NCBI GenBank assembly: GCA_964035545.1 | Contig: OZ037766.1 | Span: 1,034,501 to 1,098,500 of the forward strand | Source: Bugula neritina | Taxonomy: Eukaryota > Bryozoa > Gymnolaemata > Cheilostomatida > Bugulidae | Length of the DNA: 64,000 nucleotides | Direction: 5' to 3' | Shown: positions 45,101-52,200 of the stretch, in pieces | How positions within the stretch are numbered: position 1 is the stretch's first letter | Layout: every line of letters starts with the position of its first letter | Program-made: the position numbers and the translations under genes | Notes under the pieces: generated by a model | What the model saw: only the letters and a program-made list of their open reading frames with translations | Database searches by the model: none | What the model was told of the DNA's origin: nothing

Positions 45101-46166
45101 AACATTCACTCCAGGCAGCCTACTAATAATCTATGTTATAGTGGAGGTTGTTAAAAGCTCTAGCTTTTGTTGGATACTTTTTCTGTTTATCAAATGTTAT
45201 GTCGGAGCAAGCCATAAATTTATAGGTTTCATCGCACTTAGACGATTCCCAGTTAGACAATTTCCAATATTTCCCACTTGGACAATTTTTTAACTTTGGT
45301 ACAATATAATATATTATAGTAATATACAAATATAACTGTTGCATTTACTGCTCAACAAAAAATAAATTACCAAGTCAGCTATTTGCTTTAACTTAATACT
45401 AATTTAGCTACAGTTTATTTTATTTAGAATAACAGATAACAGAACAAAATGCACAAATGCATTTCATGGTATATCACATACTGCTGTATTACAACTTTTT
45501 CTTATTATATTTTGTCTATCTTTTACCTTTAAGTTTGAGGTTTGTGCGGGAGGGCTTCTTATAGAAGCATTGTTACTGCAAGTTGCTTGCTGGTGGCTTC
45601 TTTGCTTTTTATTATATGTGCTAAATAATAGCATAAAATACATATATTACACTGAAATCTATAAATATTGTTCAAGTGGGAATCTTCTAAGTGGGACTCT
45701 TCTAAGTGGGAATCGTCTAAGTGGGATGACACCAATTTTTACAGTCATAAAAGTACAATCTTCTAGAGGCTGTGAAGTGAATTTATTATTCTGTCTATTT
45801 TCAAATTCAGGTGGCAATCTACTCGGAGCTTGCATTTACTTTGCTACAACATCTGCATATTTTGATAACTGGAACAAAGAAGTTGGACCAGATAGAGAGA
45901 AGTATATGATTATGGCTAGAGTTATCACAGGAGAGTACTGTCAAGGTCATAAAAGTTTTAAACAAGCTCCTAATAAACCAGGCCCTGAACACATTCACTA
46001 TGATTCTGTGGTGGATGATGTCACCAACCCTACACTTTATGGAGTTTTCAATGACTTCTCAGTTTGGCCAGAATATGTCATCAAATACAAGCATATCTTT
46101 AAGCAAAAGGTCACAGCTACTCCAAGCCAATCCACTTCTTCTGATAGTTGGTGCCTGGTTCAGTAA
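26692..46166 (+). CDS. Macro-domain / PARP-family gene, right (plus) copy
   Basis: Exons: 26692-26769, 27207-27428, 27776-28003 (macro domain), 28366-28575 and 30183-30261 (linker), 32912-33074, 33209-33392 and 45811-46166 (ADP-ribosyltransferase). Joined phases agree everywhere except between 30261 and 32912, where one exon is missing or a boundary has moved. The catalytic H is in [10 protein letters not shown] and the Y in [11 protein letters not shown]; the third triad position aligns to Leu ([10 protein letters not shown]), as in mono-ADP-ribosylating PARP14-like enzymes. The expected role is protein mono-ADP-ribosylation with ADP-ribose reading by the macro domain; in animals such proteins are often immune or stress related, which is inference here. 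The last intron (33393-45810) is 12.4 kb because of a gypsy insertion. Confidence 0.8.
27207..27428 (+). CDS. Macro domain exon 2 (plus copy)
   Basis: 74 codons, acceptor ATTTTAG, donor ATGGG|GTATAG. Encodes [15 protein letters not shown] at the binding loop, [14 protein letters not shown] and [11 protein letters not shown]. The ligand loop reads S-S-T-G, where many macro domains have Asn-Ala-Ala-Asn, so ADP-ribose hydrolysis should not be assumed. Confidence 0.85.
27776..28003 (+). CDS. Macro domain exon 3 (plus copy)
   Basis: 76 codons, acceptor AACTATAG, donor GTGAG|GTAGGT. Encodes [18 protein letters not shown] (the P-A-I-G-x-G loop), the helix [14 protein letters not shown] and the strand IKLYIFPAD. 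Its 3' boundary matches that of the minus copy exactly. Confidence 0.85.
28366..28575 (+). CDS. Linker exon 1 between macro and PARP domains
   Basis: 70 codons in phase 0 between CCTTTAG and GACAAG|GTGATT. Reads [16 protein letters not shown], then a polar stretch ending APIELEGDK. No domain recognised. Confidence 0.65.
28628..28686. repeat. (GTGTGC)n microsatellite
   Basis: About nine hexamer units, ending in GTGTGTGTGT. It gives false Cys-Val and Arg-Thr reading frames. Confidence 0.95.
28978..29115 (+). repeat. GGCACA/GGTAAAAATGG dispersed repeat with C-rich tail
   Basis: CAGGTAATAATGGCACAAAT then GTAGGTAAAAATGGCACTCT is followed by a C-rich series of ACCCC/AACCC words. The same order is found at 57412-57620, so this is a repeat family. 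Confidence 0.7.
30183..30261 (+). CDS. Linker exon 2 (weak)
   Basis: 79 nt with a weak acceptor (GGTTAAAG) and a strong donor GGTTG|GTAAGT. Reads [16 protein letters not shown] and LSEGRLVV. It starts in phase 0 as required but ends in phase 1, while the next recognisable exon needs phase 2, so the link downstream is unresolved. Confidence 0.5.
30655..30980 (-). repeat. Inverted partial copy of the Penelope-like 3' part
   Basis: The minus-strand frame reads [19 protein letters not shown] and ends [11 protein letters not shown], nearly the same as the plus-strand frame at about 32105-32330. The inverted pair continues into non-coding sequence (GTTGACAAAAAATAGATATC vs its complement near 32385). 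Confidence 0.85.
31060..31614 (+). pseudogene. Penelope-like reverse transcriptase fragment
   Basis: Open frame with [31 protein letters not shown] (palm motif with the first catalytic Asp), [17 protein letters not shown] and [12 protein letters not shown] (YIDD catalytic box). The order is that of Penelope-type RT. The frame stops at 31612-31614 inside the conserved region, and the N-terminal part of the RT is missing. Confidence 0.85.
32588..32625 (+). ncRNA. Hammerhead-ribozyme-like motif in the Penelope-like tail
   Basis: CTGAAGA (fits CUGANGA) at 32588-32594, a GGCAC/GTGCC stem with AGTG loop, then CGAAA at 32611-32615: the conserved core and stem II of a hammerhead. Stem III would be very short (ATA/TAT), and stem I pairing is not convincing. 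Hammerheads are known in Penelope-like elements, but self-cleavage here is unproven. Confidence 0.45.
32715..32909. repeat. (TA)n microsatellite with TATGTATATACACAAA interruptions
   Basis: Nearly pure TA with two identical interruptions about 60 bp apart, showing internal duplication. It ends in the acceptor of the PARP exon at 32912. Confidence 0.95.
32912..33074 (+). CDS. PARP domain, first exon
   Basis: 163 nt after an ATATACAG acceptor formed at the very end of a TA microsatellite. Encodes [32 protein letters not shown] and DDEVTVLE, the typical N-terminal part of PARP14-like ART domains. The microsatellite abuts the acceptor, so the true exon edge may have been altered. Confidence 0.8.
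33128..33181. repeat. (TA)n microsatellite between two PARP exons
   Basis: About 27 TA repeats fill much of the 134-bp intron 33075-33208. Confidence 0.95.
33209..33392 (+). CDS. PARP domain, exon with catalytic histidine
   Basis: 184 nt between TTTTGCAG and TAAAG|GTGAGT. Encodes [17 protein letters not shown], then [19 protein letters not shown]. The family has H-G-T at this place; here it is H-A-T. It ends in phase 1, which fits the last exon at 45811. Confidence 0.85.
33393..33647 (+). other. Intron left of the gypsy insertion
   Basis: AT-rich, no features seen apart from the 5' splice site of the last PARP intron. Confidence 0.7.
33648..34162 (+). repeat. 5' LTR (515 bp)
   Basis: Starts TGTAGTA, ends TACTACA. 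It contains two copies of a 15-bp palindrome (33864-33878 and 33886-33900), a TATA box TATAAAAG at 33985-33992 and an AATAAA at 34056-34061. It differs from the 3' LTR at about ten sites, nine of them transitions. Confidence 0.95.
33985..33992 (+). promoter_or_regulatory. LTR TATA box
   Basis: TATAAAAG sits downstream of the palindromic block and about 70 bp before an AATAAA signal, the usual U3-R layout. Confidence 0.75.
34164..34181 (+). other. Primer-binding site, tRNA-Leu type
   Basis: TGGTGGCAGCGGTGGGAT, one base after the 5' LTR, is complementary to the 3' end of an animal tRNA-Leu (…ATCCCACCGCTGCCA plus CCA). The tRNA identity is from memory of tRNA-Leu(AAG) genes. Confidence 0.8.
34226..35110 (+). 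CDS. Gag polyprotein of the gypsy element
   Basis: 294 codons, intact, ATG at 34226 and TAG at 35108-35110. The capsid-like region ([27 protein letters not shown]) is followed by a coiled stretch and a CCHC zinc knuckle C-x2-C-x4-H-x4-C ([14 protein letters not shown], residues about 270-283). Gag packages the element RNA. It is the only fully open gene of the element, so it could still be translated. Confidence 0.9.
   Translation: MSRTPDDGGGEALTLESLVTAFRAVGTANQAPPGDRYRLQPPIFGGDCDEEQFIREIEDVATIAQWPAPVRLLQLRSCLTGPAKSYAIGEDVGQIYQALRARFGLTAKDARTKLQNMRRDRRTSLQDHANAIERLALIAFSRTALEERRELVYGAFFSTVNGSAFQKHYLAAKIITIKEALEMGRSYYQVDNPHRADFTASQVGEAAKGETTVAAVADPAPPSSQITMLIDMVKGLQSEIVRLQQQQAGSQRTDIWTRPNRPNQLTCWGCGALGHVQRQCPRKGKQPLNNQGSW
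35202..35477 (+). pseudogene. Gag-pol linker region with stops
   Basis: Proline/arginine-rich frame with [10 protein letters not shown], in the same frame as the protease. It ends at TGA (35475-35477), and a further in-frame TAG lies at 35541-35543. The change from the gag frame suggests a gag-pol frameshift or a loss of frame. Confidence 0.6.
35544..35950 (+). pseudogene. Aspartic protease (retropepsin-like) of the gypsy element
   Basis: Contains LDTGC, the D-T/S-G active site, at about 35598, then [13 protein letters not shown] and [15 protein letters not shown], the I-L-G-M flap-side motif. It cleaves the element polyprotein. It is cut off upstream by in-frame stops and downstream by the foldback insertion at 35951. 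Confidence 0.85.
35951..38921. mobile_element. Foldback (long inverted repeat) DNA element nested in the gypsy element
   Basis: Arms of about 907 bp, 35951-36857 and 38014-38921, are inverted copies with scattered differences, beginning CAATAGAGGGGTTTCAAACA and ending with its complement. A spacer of about 1.16 kb (36858-38013) shows no recognisable transposase. Flanks are TAGTACA on the left and AACGGTA on the right, with no clear target duplication. It interrupts pol between protease and RT. Its composition is AT-rich like the host and unlike the gypsy element. Confidence 0.9.
36858..38013. other. Unique spacer of the foldback element
   Basis: AT-rich, with one open frame of 127 codons on the minus strand (37350-37733) that shows no known motif and looks like chance. 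A 16-bp perfect palindrome TGTTGGTATACCAACA lies at about 37992-38007, just inside the right arm. Confidence 0.6.
38922..39515 (+). pseudogene. Start of gypsy reverse transcriptase (core lost)
   Basis: The frame resumes with RSQATLRC and runs through [19 protein letters not shown] (the usual tether before RT) and VCHEIPL to AHGAWSSP. There it stops matching RT: about 150 residues including the Y-x-D-D box are absent, and the next motif is already the post-RT region, in another frame. Confidence 0.85.
39501..40208 (+). pseudogene. RNase H region of the gypsy element
   Basis: Open frame of 235 codons. [18 protein letters not shown] is the end of the RT connection, then RNase [20 protein letters not shown] (first Asp), [17 protein letters not shown] (Glu), [11 protein letters not shown] (Asp) and GNADGMSR (last Asp). 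All acidic catalytic positions are kept. It ends in a TAG at 40206-40208 that lies inside pol. Confidence 0.85.
40209..40530 (+). pseudogene. Pol linker before integrase, interrupted
   Basis: Same frame as RNase H, with in-frame stops at 40326-40328 (TAG) and 40389-40391 (TGA), then a frame change before the integrase zinc-binding motif. Confidence 0.65.
40531..41343 (+). pseudogene. Integrase of the gypsy element, catalytically altered
   Basis: The HHCC zinc-binding motif is intact (H 40531, H 40543, C 40633, C 40642; H-x3-H-x29-C-x2-C). The core follows with [11 protein letters not shown] (first Asp), then IHTGQGAQF where family members have T-D-x-G, so the second catalytic Asp is Gly (codon 40909-40911), then GVVERNNRM (Glu). 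In-frame stops lie at 40771-40773 (TAG) and 41341-41343 (TAA). Integration activity is not expected. Confidence 0.85.
41362..43533 (+). CDS. Integrase tail plus long C-terminal extension with C2H2 zinc finger
   Basis: 723 codons open in the integrase frame. Residues 1-50 are the GPY/F-like integrase C-terminal domain ([28 protein letters not shown]). Residues about 50-160 are proline-rich, ending [10 protein letters not shown] as often at gypsy Pol ends. About 560 further residues are unusual: a Ser/Thr/Asn-rich part, then [17 protein letters not shown] (C-x2-C-x12-H, with a further H after three residues: a classical C2H2 finger) at about residue 493, a second C/H cluster ([15 protein letters not shown]), a conserved-looking [19 protein letters not shown] block, a basic Ser/Thr-rich part, and a short helical end ([13 protein letters not shown]). 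Function unknown. Confidence 0.8.
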   Translation: MVSYRRRRGQSAKLQPKFVGPYCIIEVLQNHTYRVERSGQVSVQNEQRLKPYEGSSDAAGQALPLLEPARQPISRGRVARPREWEIAVQDPVEPEQTPEPPPLPGPSVAPAPEPAPVPERAPQAEGGDPGIPAPIAPPPQPEAPMELDRQARSRRPPRYLADYHVGPVDLPSQGQNSPSTGSNPHSYGPRYPPRDTTIEFTYRRSADSDRVELPLQSSSWNMTEHVTASSARRNFTTRGSAISTPVPESTTRTLLNSNSNSNLHSTLQEMGNPLTDLTTSQDHSGMSIGSEPPVSEYDPTFDFNIAADTTSINRVDTTLVQELSANLGALAAFGEFFDSDISLANLLGSPKPRVVKAPYKEGPKIGHTQIDQLRSIPTVSEDAINIGADELDLHNSPSTRNPVTAPDSPKSSSSHDQSVPAVPDEPAEPVEVQLPAREPSAILGGGAVHADTGRPGRSKLALPKVLTDRQYWITQQTKINIDETCGLPGNLKCRQCGKHFTPARRLRVHAPQHYTNLFCLCEEHFFQRDYISSHQRIARCHTGRTFVVDATPFHEFRDLILPHVRNPRKRAILAQEFPACRPVREDSDGEDTLAPNQPATTQPLRVVLNRVASDEPATTRRSPQRTRPPTSQHSSRRSPTRSTTRQHFYSTSSRLSATTTHSSSTDHHVSPPLPAAPTHRPAPSTRHQPAHTCPRGGEIQRLKRHLQRCEEDIQALCRQLSHQ
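43941..43951 (+). other. Polypurine tract before the 3' LTR
   Basis: TAGGGGGTGAG directly abuts the 3' LTR start at 43952, the expected place for the plus-strand primer; one T interrupts the purines. Confidence 0.65.
43952..44466 (+). repeat. 3' LTR (515 bp)
   Basis: Same length as the 5' LTR (offset 10304). TATAAAAG at 44289-44296, AATAAA at 44360-44365. Preceded by a purine-rich tract. Confidence 0.95.
44467..45224 (+). other. Intron right of the gypsy insertion
   Basis: AT-rich with no coding signal, lying between the 3' LTR and a short inverted-repeat element. Confidence 0.7.
45225..45733. mobile_element. Short inverted-repeat DNA element (8-bp TSD family), copy 1
   Basis: 509 bp. Ends GGTTTCATCGCACTTAGACG and its near complement (…CGTCTAAGTGGGATGACACC). 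Flanking octamers AATTTATA and AATTTTTA match at 7 of 8. Near the right end four 15-bp direct units (AAGTGGGAATCTTCT type) lie in tandem. Related copies at 60071 and 60939 are in inverse orientation. It has no coding capacity and lies less than 80 bp before the last PARP exon. Confidence 0.85.
45811..46166 (+). CDS. PARP domain, last exon
   Basis: Acceptor AAATTCAG, stop TAA 46164-46166. Encodes [55 protein letters not shown] and [10 protein letters not shown], followed by a short polar tail. It aligns along its whole catalytic part to the minus-strand exon 20534-20179, but the tails differ. Confidence 0.85.
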
Positions 46167-46237
46167 ACTATAAAACCAGAAAAAACATCTTTGCATACTT
46201 TGCATAAAGTGCAAACTTACTTTATTAAAAAAGTTTT

Positions 46238-46289
46238 CAGGTCCTCAATATGATTCTGCGGTGAACAATGTTAACAACCTTCCAATAAG
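46238..46289 (+). pseudogene. Relic of a PARP C-terminal exon
   Basis: After a TTTTCAG, the sequence translates in part to YDSAVNNVNN, matching [11 protein letters not shown] of the exon just upstream, and then fades out. It suggests an old tandem duplicate exon. Confidence 0.45.
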
Positions 46290-47610
46290 TATTTGTTTGC
46301 GTGTTTTTCCGTCATAGTTTCATTACCGTGGCATAAATTTTATCTCTTCCTAATGACCAGATTTGGACTCTATAATCATGAAGAATTTTATATTTATGTT
46401 TTCTCATTTATTTTATTCTCTTATAGCTATTATAAATGCTGAATTTTCTGAACCTAATTATTAATCTCTAACCAATGCTGAAGCTAACAAAGTTGTTATT
46501 TGTTATACAGTGAAATTGCGCTTCAGCAGTAAAACAAATTTATATACATGCTCTAACAGTTTATGAAAGAAGATATTGAATACTCATGATTTATCTGAAA
46601 TAATTGCTTTTTCCATATATAAGTTACACAAGTTTTATTTTATATGATTTATACCAAGTGCACTGTTCATGCTTTCACTGTATTTTATAGACTTTATGCT
46701 GATAACAATAACATAATTCTATTATTATAATCAAATTATCAATCTATTTTGTAATTACGAGTATATACATATTTGTAATATATACATTTATATATTATAA
46801 TATTATACTATTTATTGCATAGAAGATACAATATTAGTATGCAATTATCTGTGAAATAGCCTACCTTTAGTTCCACTTTATGATGATAATTATCTTTTGA
46901 TTAATTTAAAATATAAATTTCTAATCTTTACAGCTATTATTTTTTCAGCTCCACTGTTTAGTATGCTGCAATGAACAAACTGTCACAAAAGTGGACAACT
47001 CTATGGTATAATAATCATTTTTTAATCATTCAGTATTCTAATACTGTGCATGTTATACTATTGTTCTAACTTTGGAATTGTGTTTTCACTTTTGTAAATC
47101 TGCAAAGAAGGAGTACAAAAGTCTAGTAATAAATTTGCCACTTACAGTTAATAAAGCTTTGTCAATATTTTTATTTTTGTCAGGCTGTAATGTTATTATT
47201 CTCTTTGATGTGAAAAGATATAATACATCTTTCTTATAAAAGCCTGTAAGACAGTCAACCTGATTTGATGCTATATAATGTATTGTAGCCGCTTAACTTC
47301 GTTTATAATATTGGAATGATAAATAAACACTCAAATTTATACTAATATTATGTAGCTTATATATATACTGCTCAAGATTTTATCATTGTTTGAAATGCAA
47401 TTTTTAGTTGTAGTTTTATACATTTAACTAATTTGCCTCTTTAATTAGCACTTTTATGGGTATATTATAACTATAATAGCAATAATCATCTATACTATAA
47501 ACAATACAACATTAATATTGAAGCTAATTTAGGATTCTCTATAATATAACAGTAGCTTGCTTTCAGTATATGTCTATATAACTATAAAAGCTATATATAA
47601 ACATGCAGCT

Positions 47611-47660
47611 AATAGCTATAAAAACTATAGCAACTGCAGTTGTTACAGTTTTTAGCTATT
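47611..47660. repeat. Imperfect palindrome
   Basis: AATAGCTATAAAAACTATAG and its near complement are arranged around CAACTGCAGTTG; the arms differ by a 2-bp gap and two mismatches. Confidence 0.75.
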
Positions 47661-48353
47661 AGTTGTTTATAGTATAAGTTATATTGCGACTGTGGCAACT
47701 GTTATAAATAGCAACACTCAACTAACAACCAACTACTGGTAACTATATAGCAGTCTTGTAGTTTGTATCAAGCATATAAAAATTAGAAAATTCCAATACT
47801 TTTTCCAAAAATATTCTGAAAAGCTATAAAGTGAAGTTACTTTAATTCAGAGCTAAGCTACGGCATGCTGCAGCGTTATACCTATATTATAGCTACTATA
47901 GTTTGAGAAGTTTGAAAAAATATTATTTACCACTGGTATGCTATACGTGCGAAAACTCTATTTAATGTCTATCAAATTAAAACTTTCTAGTACAAGACAC
48001 AGGCCATTTTATTATGTAGCTGAATTGCTTCAATTTTGTAGTGTTTATTTTAAGTTTTTCCTCTCTTGCTATTAAAACAAAATGAAAACATATTTGACTA
48101 TCTATGATGGAGAATTTGATTTGTGTGATTTCATTAGGTTTGAATTCAACTGCTAATATTATAGCTTTGATTGCTAGCATAAAGGTGTGAAGATACCTTT
48201 GAGAGTCACTGGTCATTTTGAGTGCAGTATAGCTGATTGCTTGCAAGATATCATTGTTCACTTGCATTCAATTGAGAAGATATAATAATGAGGGTGCTTG
48301 CATATATTATATAGCTGCTATTAGATTAAACCTACAGCGTCATCTTTATACAG

Positions 48354-48570
48354 GAAGTTAAGCTGTACAGAAGAAGATGGTGGCTGTTGTTCGTTTATGG
48401 TTTGACTGGAATAGCTAAAGGTCAAATATACAACACTTGGCTTCCACTTTCTGACTCATTGGTTATAGCATATGATTGGTCAGATGTGGCAATAGCTCAG
48501 ATACCTGGAGCAACAACAATCACCTGTGCTGTGGTGTCCCTCCCACTGATGTACATTGTACAGAGAAAAG
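48354..48570 (+). CDS. Exon of an SLC49/MFS-like transporter
   Basis: 217 nt between TTTATACAG and GAAAAG|GTGAGC, entering in phase 0 and leaving in phase 1. Encodes YRRRWWLLFVYGLTGIAKGQ, then IYNTWLPLSDS and a second hydrophobic segment (TCAVVSLPLMYIVQRKG). An R-R-W start of the first membrane helix followed by a W-N-T-W-like loop and a second helix is typical of the SLC49 family (FLVCR and DIRC2 types) of major facilitator transporters. Neither the exons before nor those after it could be found in the following 15 kb. It may be a relic or be followed by long introns. Confidence 0.6.
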
Positions 48571-48977
48571 GTGAGCTATCCGAACTGTCGGCATTACACA
48601 CTGAACTTATTAAGCAATGTTACTTTACCTGACAAAATATGTATTTAAATATTCTTTGATTACATTGATAGCTTTAGTTGATGACCTTTTAGAGACCTTA
48701 TTATAGCTAACAGGATTTTACTATAGCAGAAGGAACGAAGCAATTGCAGGCTTCTCATGCATACAGAAAAAGTCTTAAAAAGAGTATAGAATGAACTAGA
48801 TACTCCATGTTGTTGCTCTACAATTATAGAAATACATTTTGAAATGAGCGATTATGTCTTTAACTGTTTCCTTTTGTAATGATATACTAGTAACTAGCAG
48901 AATGGTCAATTTAAAAAATCTCTGTGATTATCATAACTCCTTTTTGAGTATATCCCCACTAACAATTTACATTGATA

Positions 48978-49440
48978 TGACGTTGTATAAACGTTGGAAA
49001 AAACGTTTATTAAATGTTTAAATGTCGACACATTTTTGTACTATATACAACGTTTGAAACAAACGTTTATCGCAAAACGTTTTACCAACCTTTCATAAAC
49101 GTTGCGTTGCATAACGTTGTGTAGATGTTTTTCATACAACGTTGGTGAAAGGTTGCGATCCAACATTGCGTAAATGTTTAAATTTAAATGTATCTCTTTG
49201 TCTCGCACAACGTTTAGGCAACAACGTTTTCTGCAAACTATTTTACCAACGTTTCATAAACAAGTCATACAAACGTTGCCATAACATTGCTTCGGCAACG
49301 TTTTTATAATGTTGCAAAGCAAGCGTTATCTAGATGTTTAAATGTAGATGTTATTTAGCTTTTTTATCTAAAACGTTCTATAAACAACTTTTCATAAATG
49401 TTATTATAATGTTGTATAAACTCTATGCAGCATTGCAAAT
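48978..49440. repeat. AACGTT-rich tract
   Basis: Fourteen occurrences of the palindrome AACGTT lie within about 400 bp (e.g. ATAAACGTTGG, TACAACGTTTG, CAACAACGTTTTC), in both orientations of the extended word CAACGTTTATAAACG. It may be the sub-terminal region of a DNA transposon. Confidence 0.8.
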
Positions 49441-50219
49441 TTAGGTTATTATAATTATTTGGCAAGGTTTACATAACCATTGCTATATTAAAATATATAT
49501 AGCAGTATAATATATACAAGTGGAAGTTTTATGTTGTGTGTTGATAACTTTATTGTTTAAAAGTAAAGAGCAATAATTACAAAAAATAATTGTTACTAAA
49601 AAAACATGTGCAACCTAATATAAAGACTTATTTGGCAATTTAAATGAGCTAAAATAAATTAAATATAAAAAATGTGGCTAAATAAGTAGATAAATAAATT
49701 CATATTGGAGCTAATGCAAAAATTATAGATAGCAACAGGTCATAAGAAATACACAAAAAATTTAAGCAGCCAAAAAAGTAAAGCTAATTTACAAATGTTG
49801 ATTCAAAACATAGCTATTTAGTAAAGTCAACAAAGAAAACATTTCTGTATATAAGCAAGTAAACGGAATAATACAAATTATCATTTTAGAACGCTAAACC
49901 CTTTATATCCAAAGCTGAACATTAGCAATGAGCTTTATTTACGCTTTGGAGATTTAAAGTTATTTTAGCTTTCTAATTATTAAGCTTCATCCAAAATTGA
50001 GGTCCGGCTTAATGTTACAGAATATAGGCTTCTAAAGACTGTGAATTCAGTCTGCTCATTCTTTTCCTCAAAATATATATTTAAGGCTTCAAAGTCTTGC
50101 TGCTCTTTACAGTAAGATGGTGACCACCTACAAAGCAACAAGAATACTGACTAAAAACAAAAAAACATTCAATGTAAATGTATATATAAACTGTAGTAAA
50201 ATGAAGTCGTGTTTAAGAA

Positions 50220-51625
50220 TATGTTGTGAAAATGGATGGGCAAATTCAAATTTTTGTTTATTTTTCTATAAAGATGACAAAAAAATTTGATGTATTCCTA
50301 AATGGGTAGGCAACTTCGACCTTATGTGCATTTCACTATAAAATGACAAACAAGGGTGATCAGAAATAGGTGACAACTTCAAGTTTATGTAAGTTTTGCT
50401 ATAAAGATCGCAAACAAGACAGTTCTTAAAATGGGCAGGCAACTTCAATTTTACTTAGATTTTATTATAAAAATGACTAACAAGAAAGTTGGAAAATGCG
50501 TGGACAACTTCAATTTTATGTACATTTCACCATAAAATAATATGACAAACAGGAAAGTTGGTAATTGACTGGCCAACTTCAATTGTATTAATTACATTTC
50601 ACTATAAACAACTAGCAAAAAAGTTAAATGGGTGGGTAACTTCAATTTCATGTACATTTTACTATGAAAATGACTAACAGAACATTGAAAAATGAATGGA
50701 CAACTTCAGGTTTAGGAACATTTTGCCATAAATATGACAAACAATAAAATTAGGAAATGGGTGGGCAACTTCAAGTTTATGTACATCTCACCATAAAATA
50801 ATATGACAAACAAGAAAGTTGGTAATTGACTGGCCAACTTCAATTGTATTTACATTTCATTATAAACATAACTAGCAAAAAAATTTAAATGGGTGGGCAA
50901 CTTCAATTTCATGTACATAATATTACTATGAAAATGACTAACAGAACATTGGAAAATGAGTGAGCAACTTCAAGTTTATGAACATTTTGCCACAGATGAC
51001 CAGCAATAAAATTAGAAAATGGGTGGGCAACTTCAAGTTTATGTACATTTCACGATTAAAGTGACTAACAGAAAGTTGGAAAATGGGTAGGCAACTTCAA
51101 TTTTATGTACATTTCACTATTCAGATGGCAAATAAGGGTGTTCAGAAATTGGTGGACAACCTCAATTTTATGTATATTTCACTATAAAGATGGCAAGCAA
51201 GACTGTTCAAATATTGGTGGGTATTTTTAATTATTTTACATTTCACTATAAATATAAAAAAGATTGTTCAGAGATTGGTGGGTACCTTCAATTTAGTATA
51301 AATTTTGTGTACATTTAACTATAAAAATGACTAACAATAGTGTTTGGAATTGGGTGTGCAAGCTTGACTTTATGCTAGTTTTACTAAAAAGATGACTAAC
51401 AAAACAGTTGGAACATAGGTAGGCAACTTCAACCTACATTTTGCTATAATGATTATTAAAATAATGTCTGATCATAGGTGGGTGACCTCACCTTCATACA
51501 TACTGTTCTATAAAGATGACTAATAATTGGAAACTTGTGAAAATAGGTGGGCAACTTCTAATTCATGCACATTTTACTATAAAAATGACCAACAAGAAAA
51601 TGGGGAAATGGGTAAGCAACTTCCA
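50220..51625. repeat. About 65-bp degenerate tandem repeat array
   Basis: About 20 units of the type GGGTGGGCAACTTCAATTTT, then ATGTACATTTCACTATAAA, then AATGACTAACAAGAAAGTTG, with substitutions and small indels. Isolated diverged units reappear at about 52350, 52755 and 52985, so the array was once longer or has been broken up. Confidence 0.9.
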
Positions 51626-51839
51626 GTTCAATTCCAATAACTTACTGCTAAATATTACACTTTTCAAACAATTATTGATATAATGACCTAACTTTTTAAA
51701 TAATATTATCAGTGCATAACTTATTTATTTTTATTTATATTAACTAAAACTTTAAACTTTTTGAAAAGTTTGGTCAATATTATAAGGCAAGAGGTGATGT
51801 ATTAAATACTACTTTCAAACATTACAAGCTTCAAATAAT

Positions 51840-52200
51840 CAGAATTGGGCTCACCAACCTATCAATAAGTTCACATAGTGGCACCTGTGCATTCCTTCAT
51901 ATACAGTGTGTAAATTACAGATAACTTCATTGGTATGACTATAAATTTACCTAAATAGCCAAGTACATGGAAATAGCTAAACTCCTATCATTCAATGAAA
52001 GCAAGGTATAGATTGGTTCTTCTTGATGCACAGCCTGGGTAATTTTCTTATCAAGTAATCACAGGTGTGAGAATGGCTCAAGGGAAATTATTATTTTTAG
52101 CCTACAAATAATAAAATATGCACAGATTAAACTAATAATTAAAATAGATTTTAACAAACTAGTTTCTGGCAAAAAAGGAATATTTTGGAAAAAACTATAA
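51840..52200. repeat. Diverged direct duplication, copy A
   Basis: Shares the order of blocks with 53390-53740: GGCTCACCA…, CACCTGTGCATT…, AAATAGCTAAACTCCTATC…, AATCACAGGTGTGA. Not recognised as coding. Confidence 0.6.

Larger units (their letters stand above)
46167..48353. other. Region between the PARP gene and the transporter exon
   Basis: AT-rich. It contains a degraded relic of the PARP last exon (46238-46289) and an imperfect palindrome centred on CTGCAG (47611-47660). No other coding signal was found. Confidence 0.65.
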
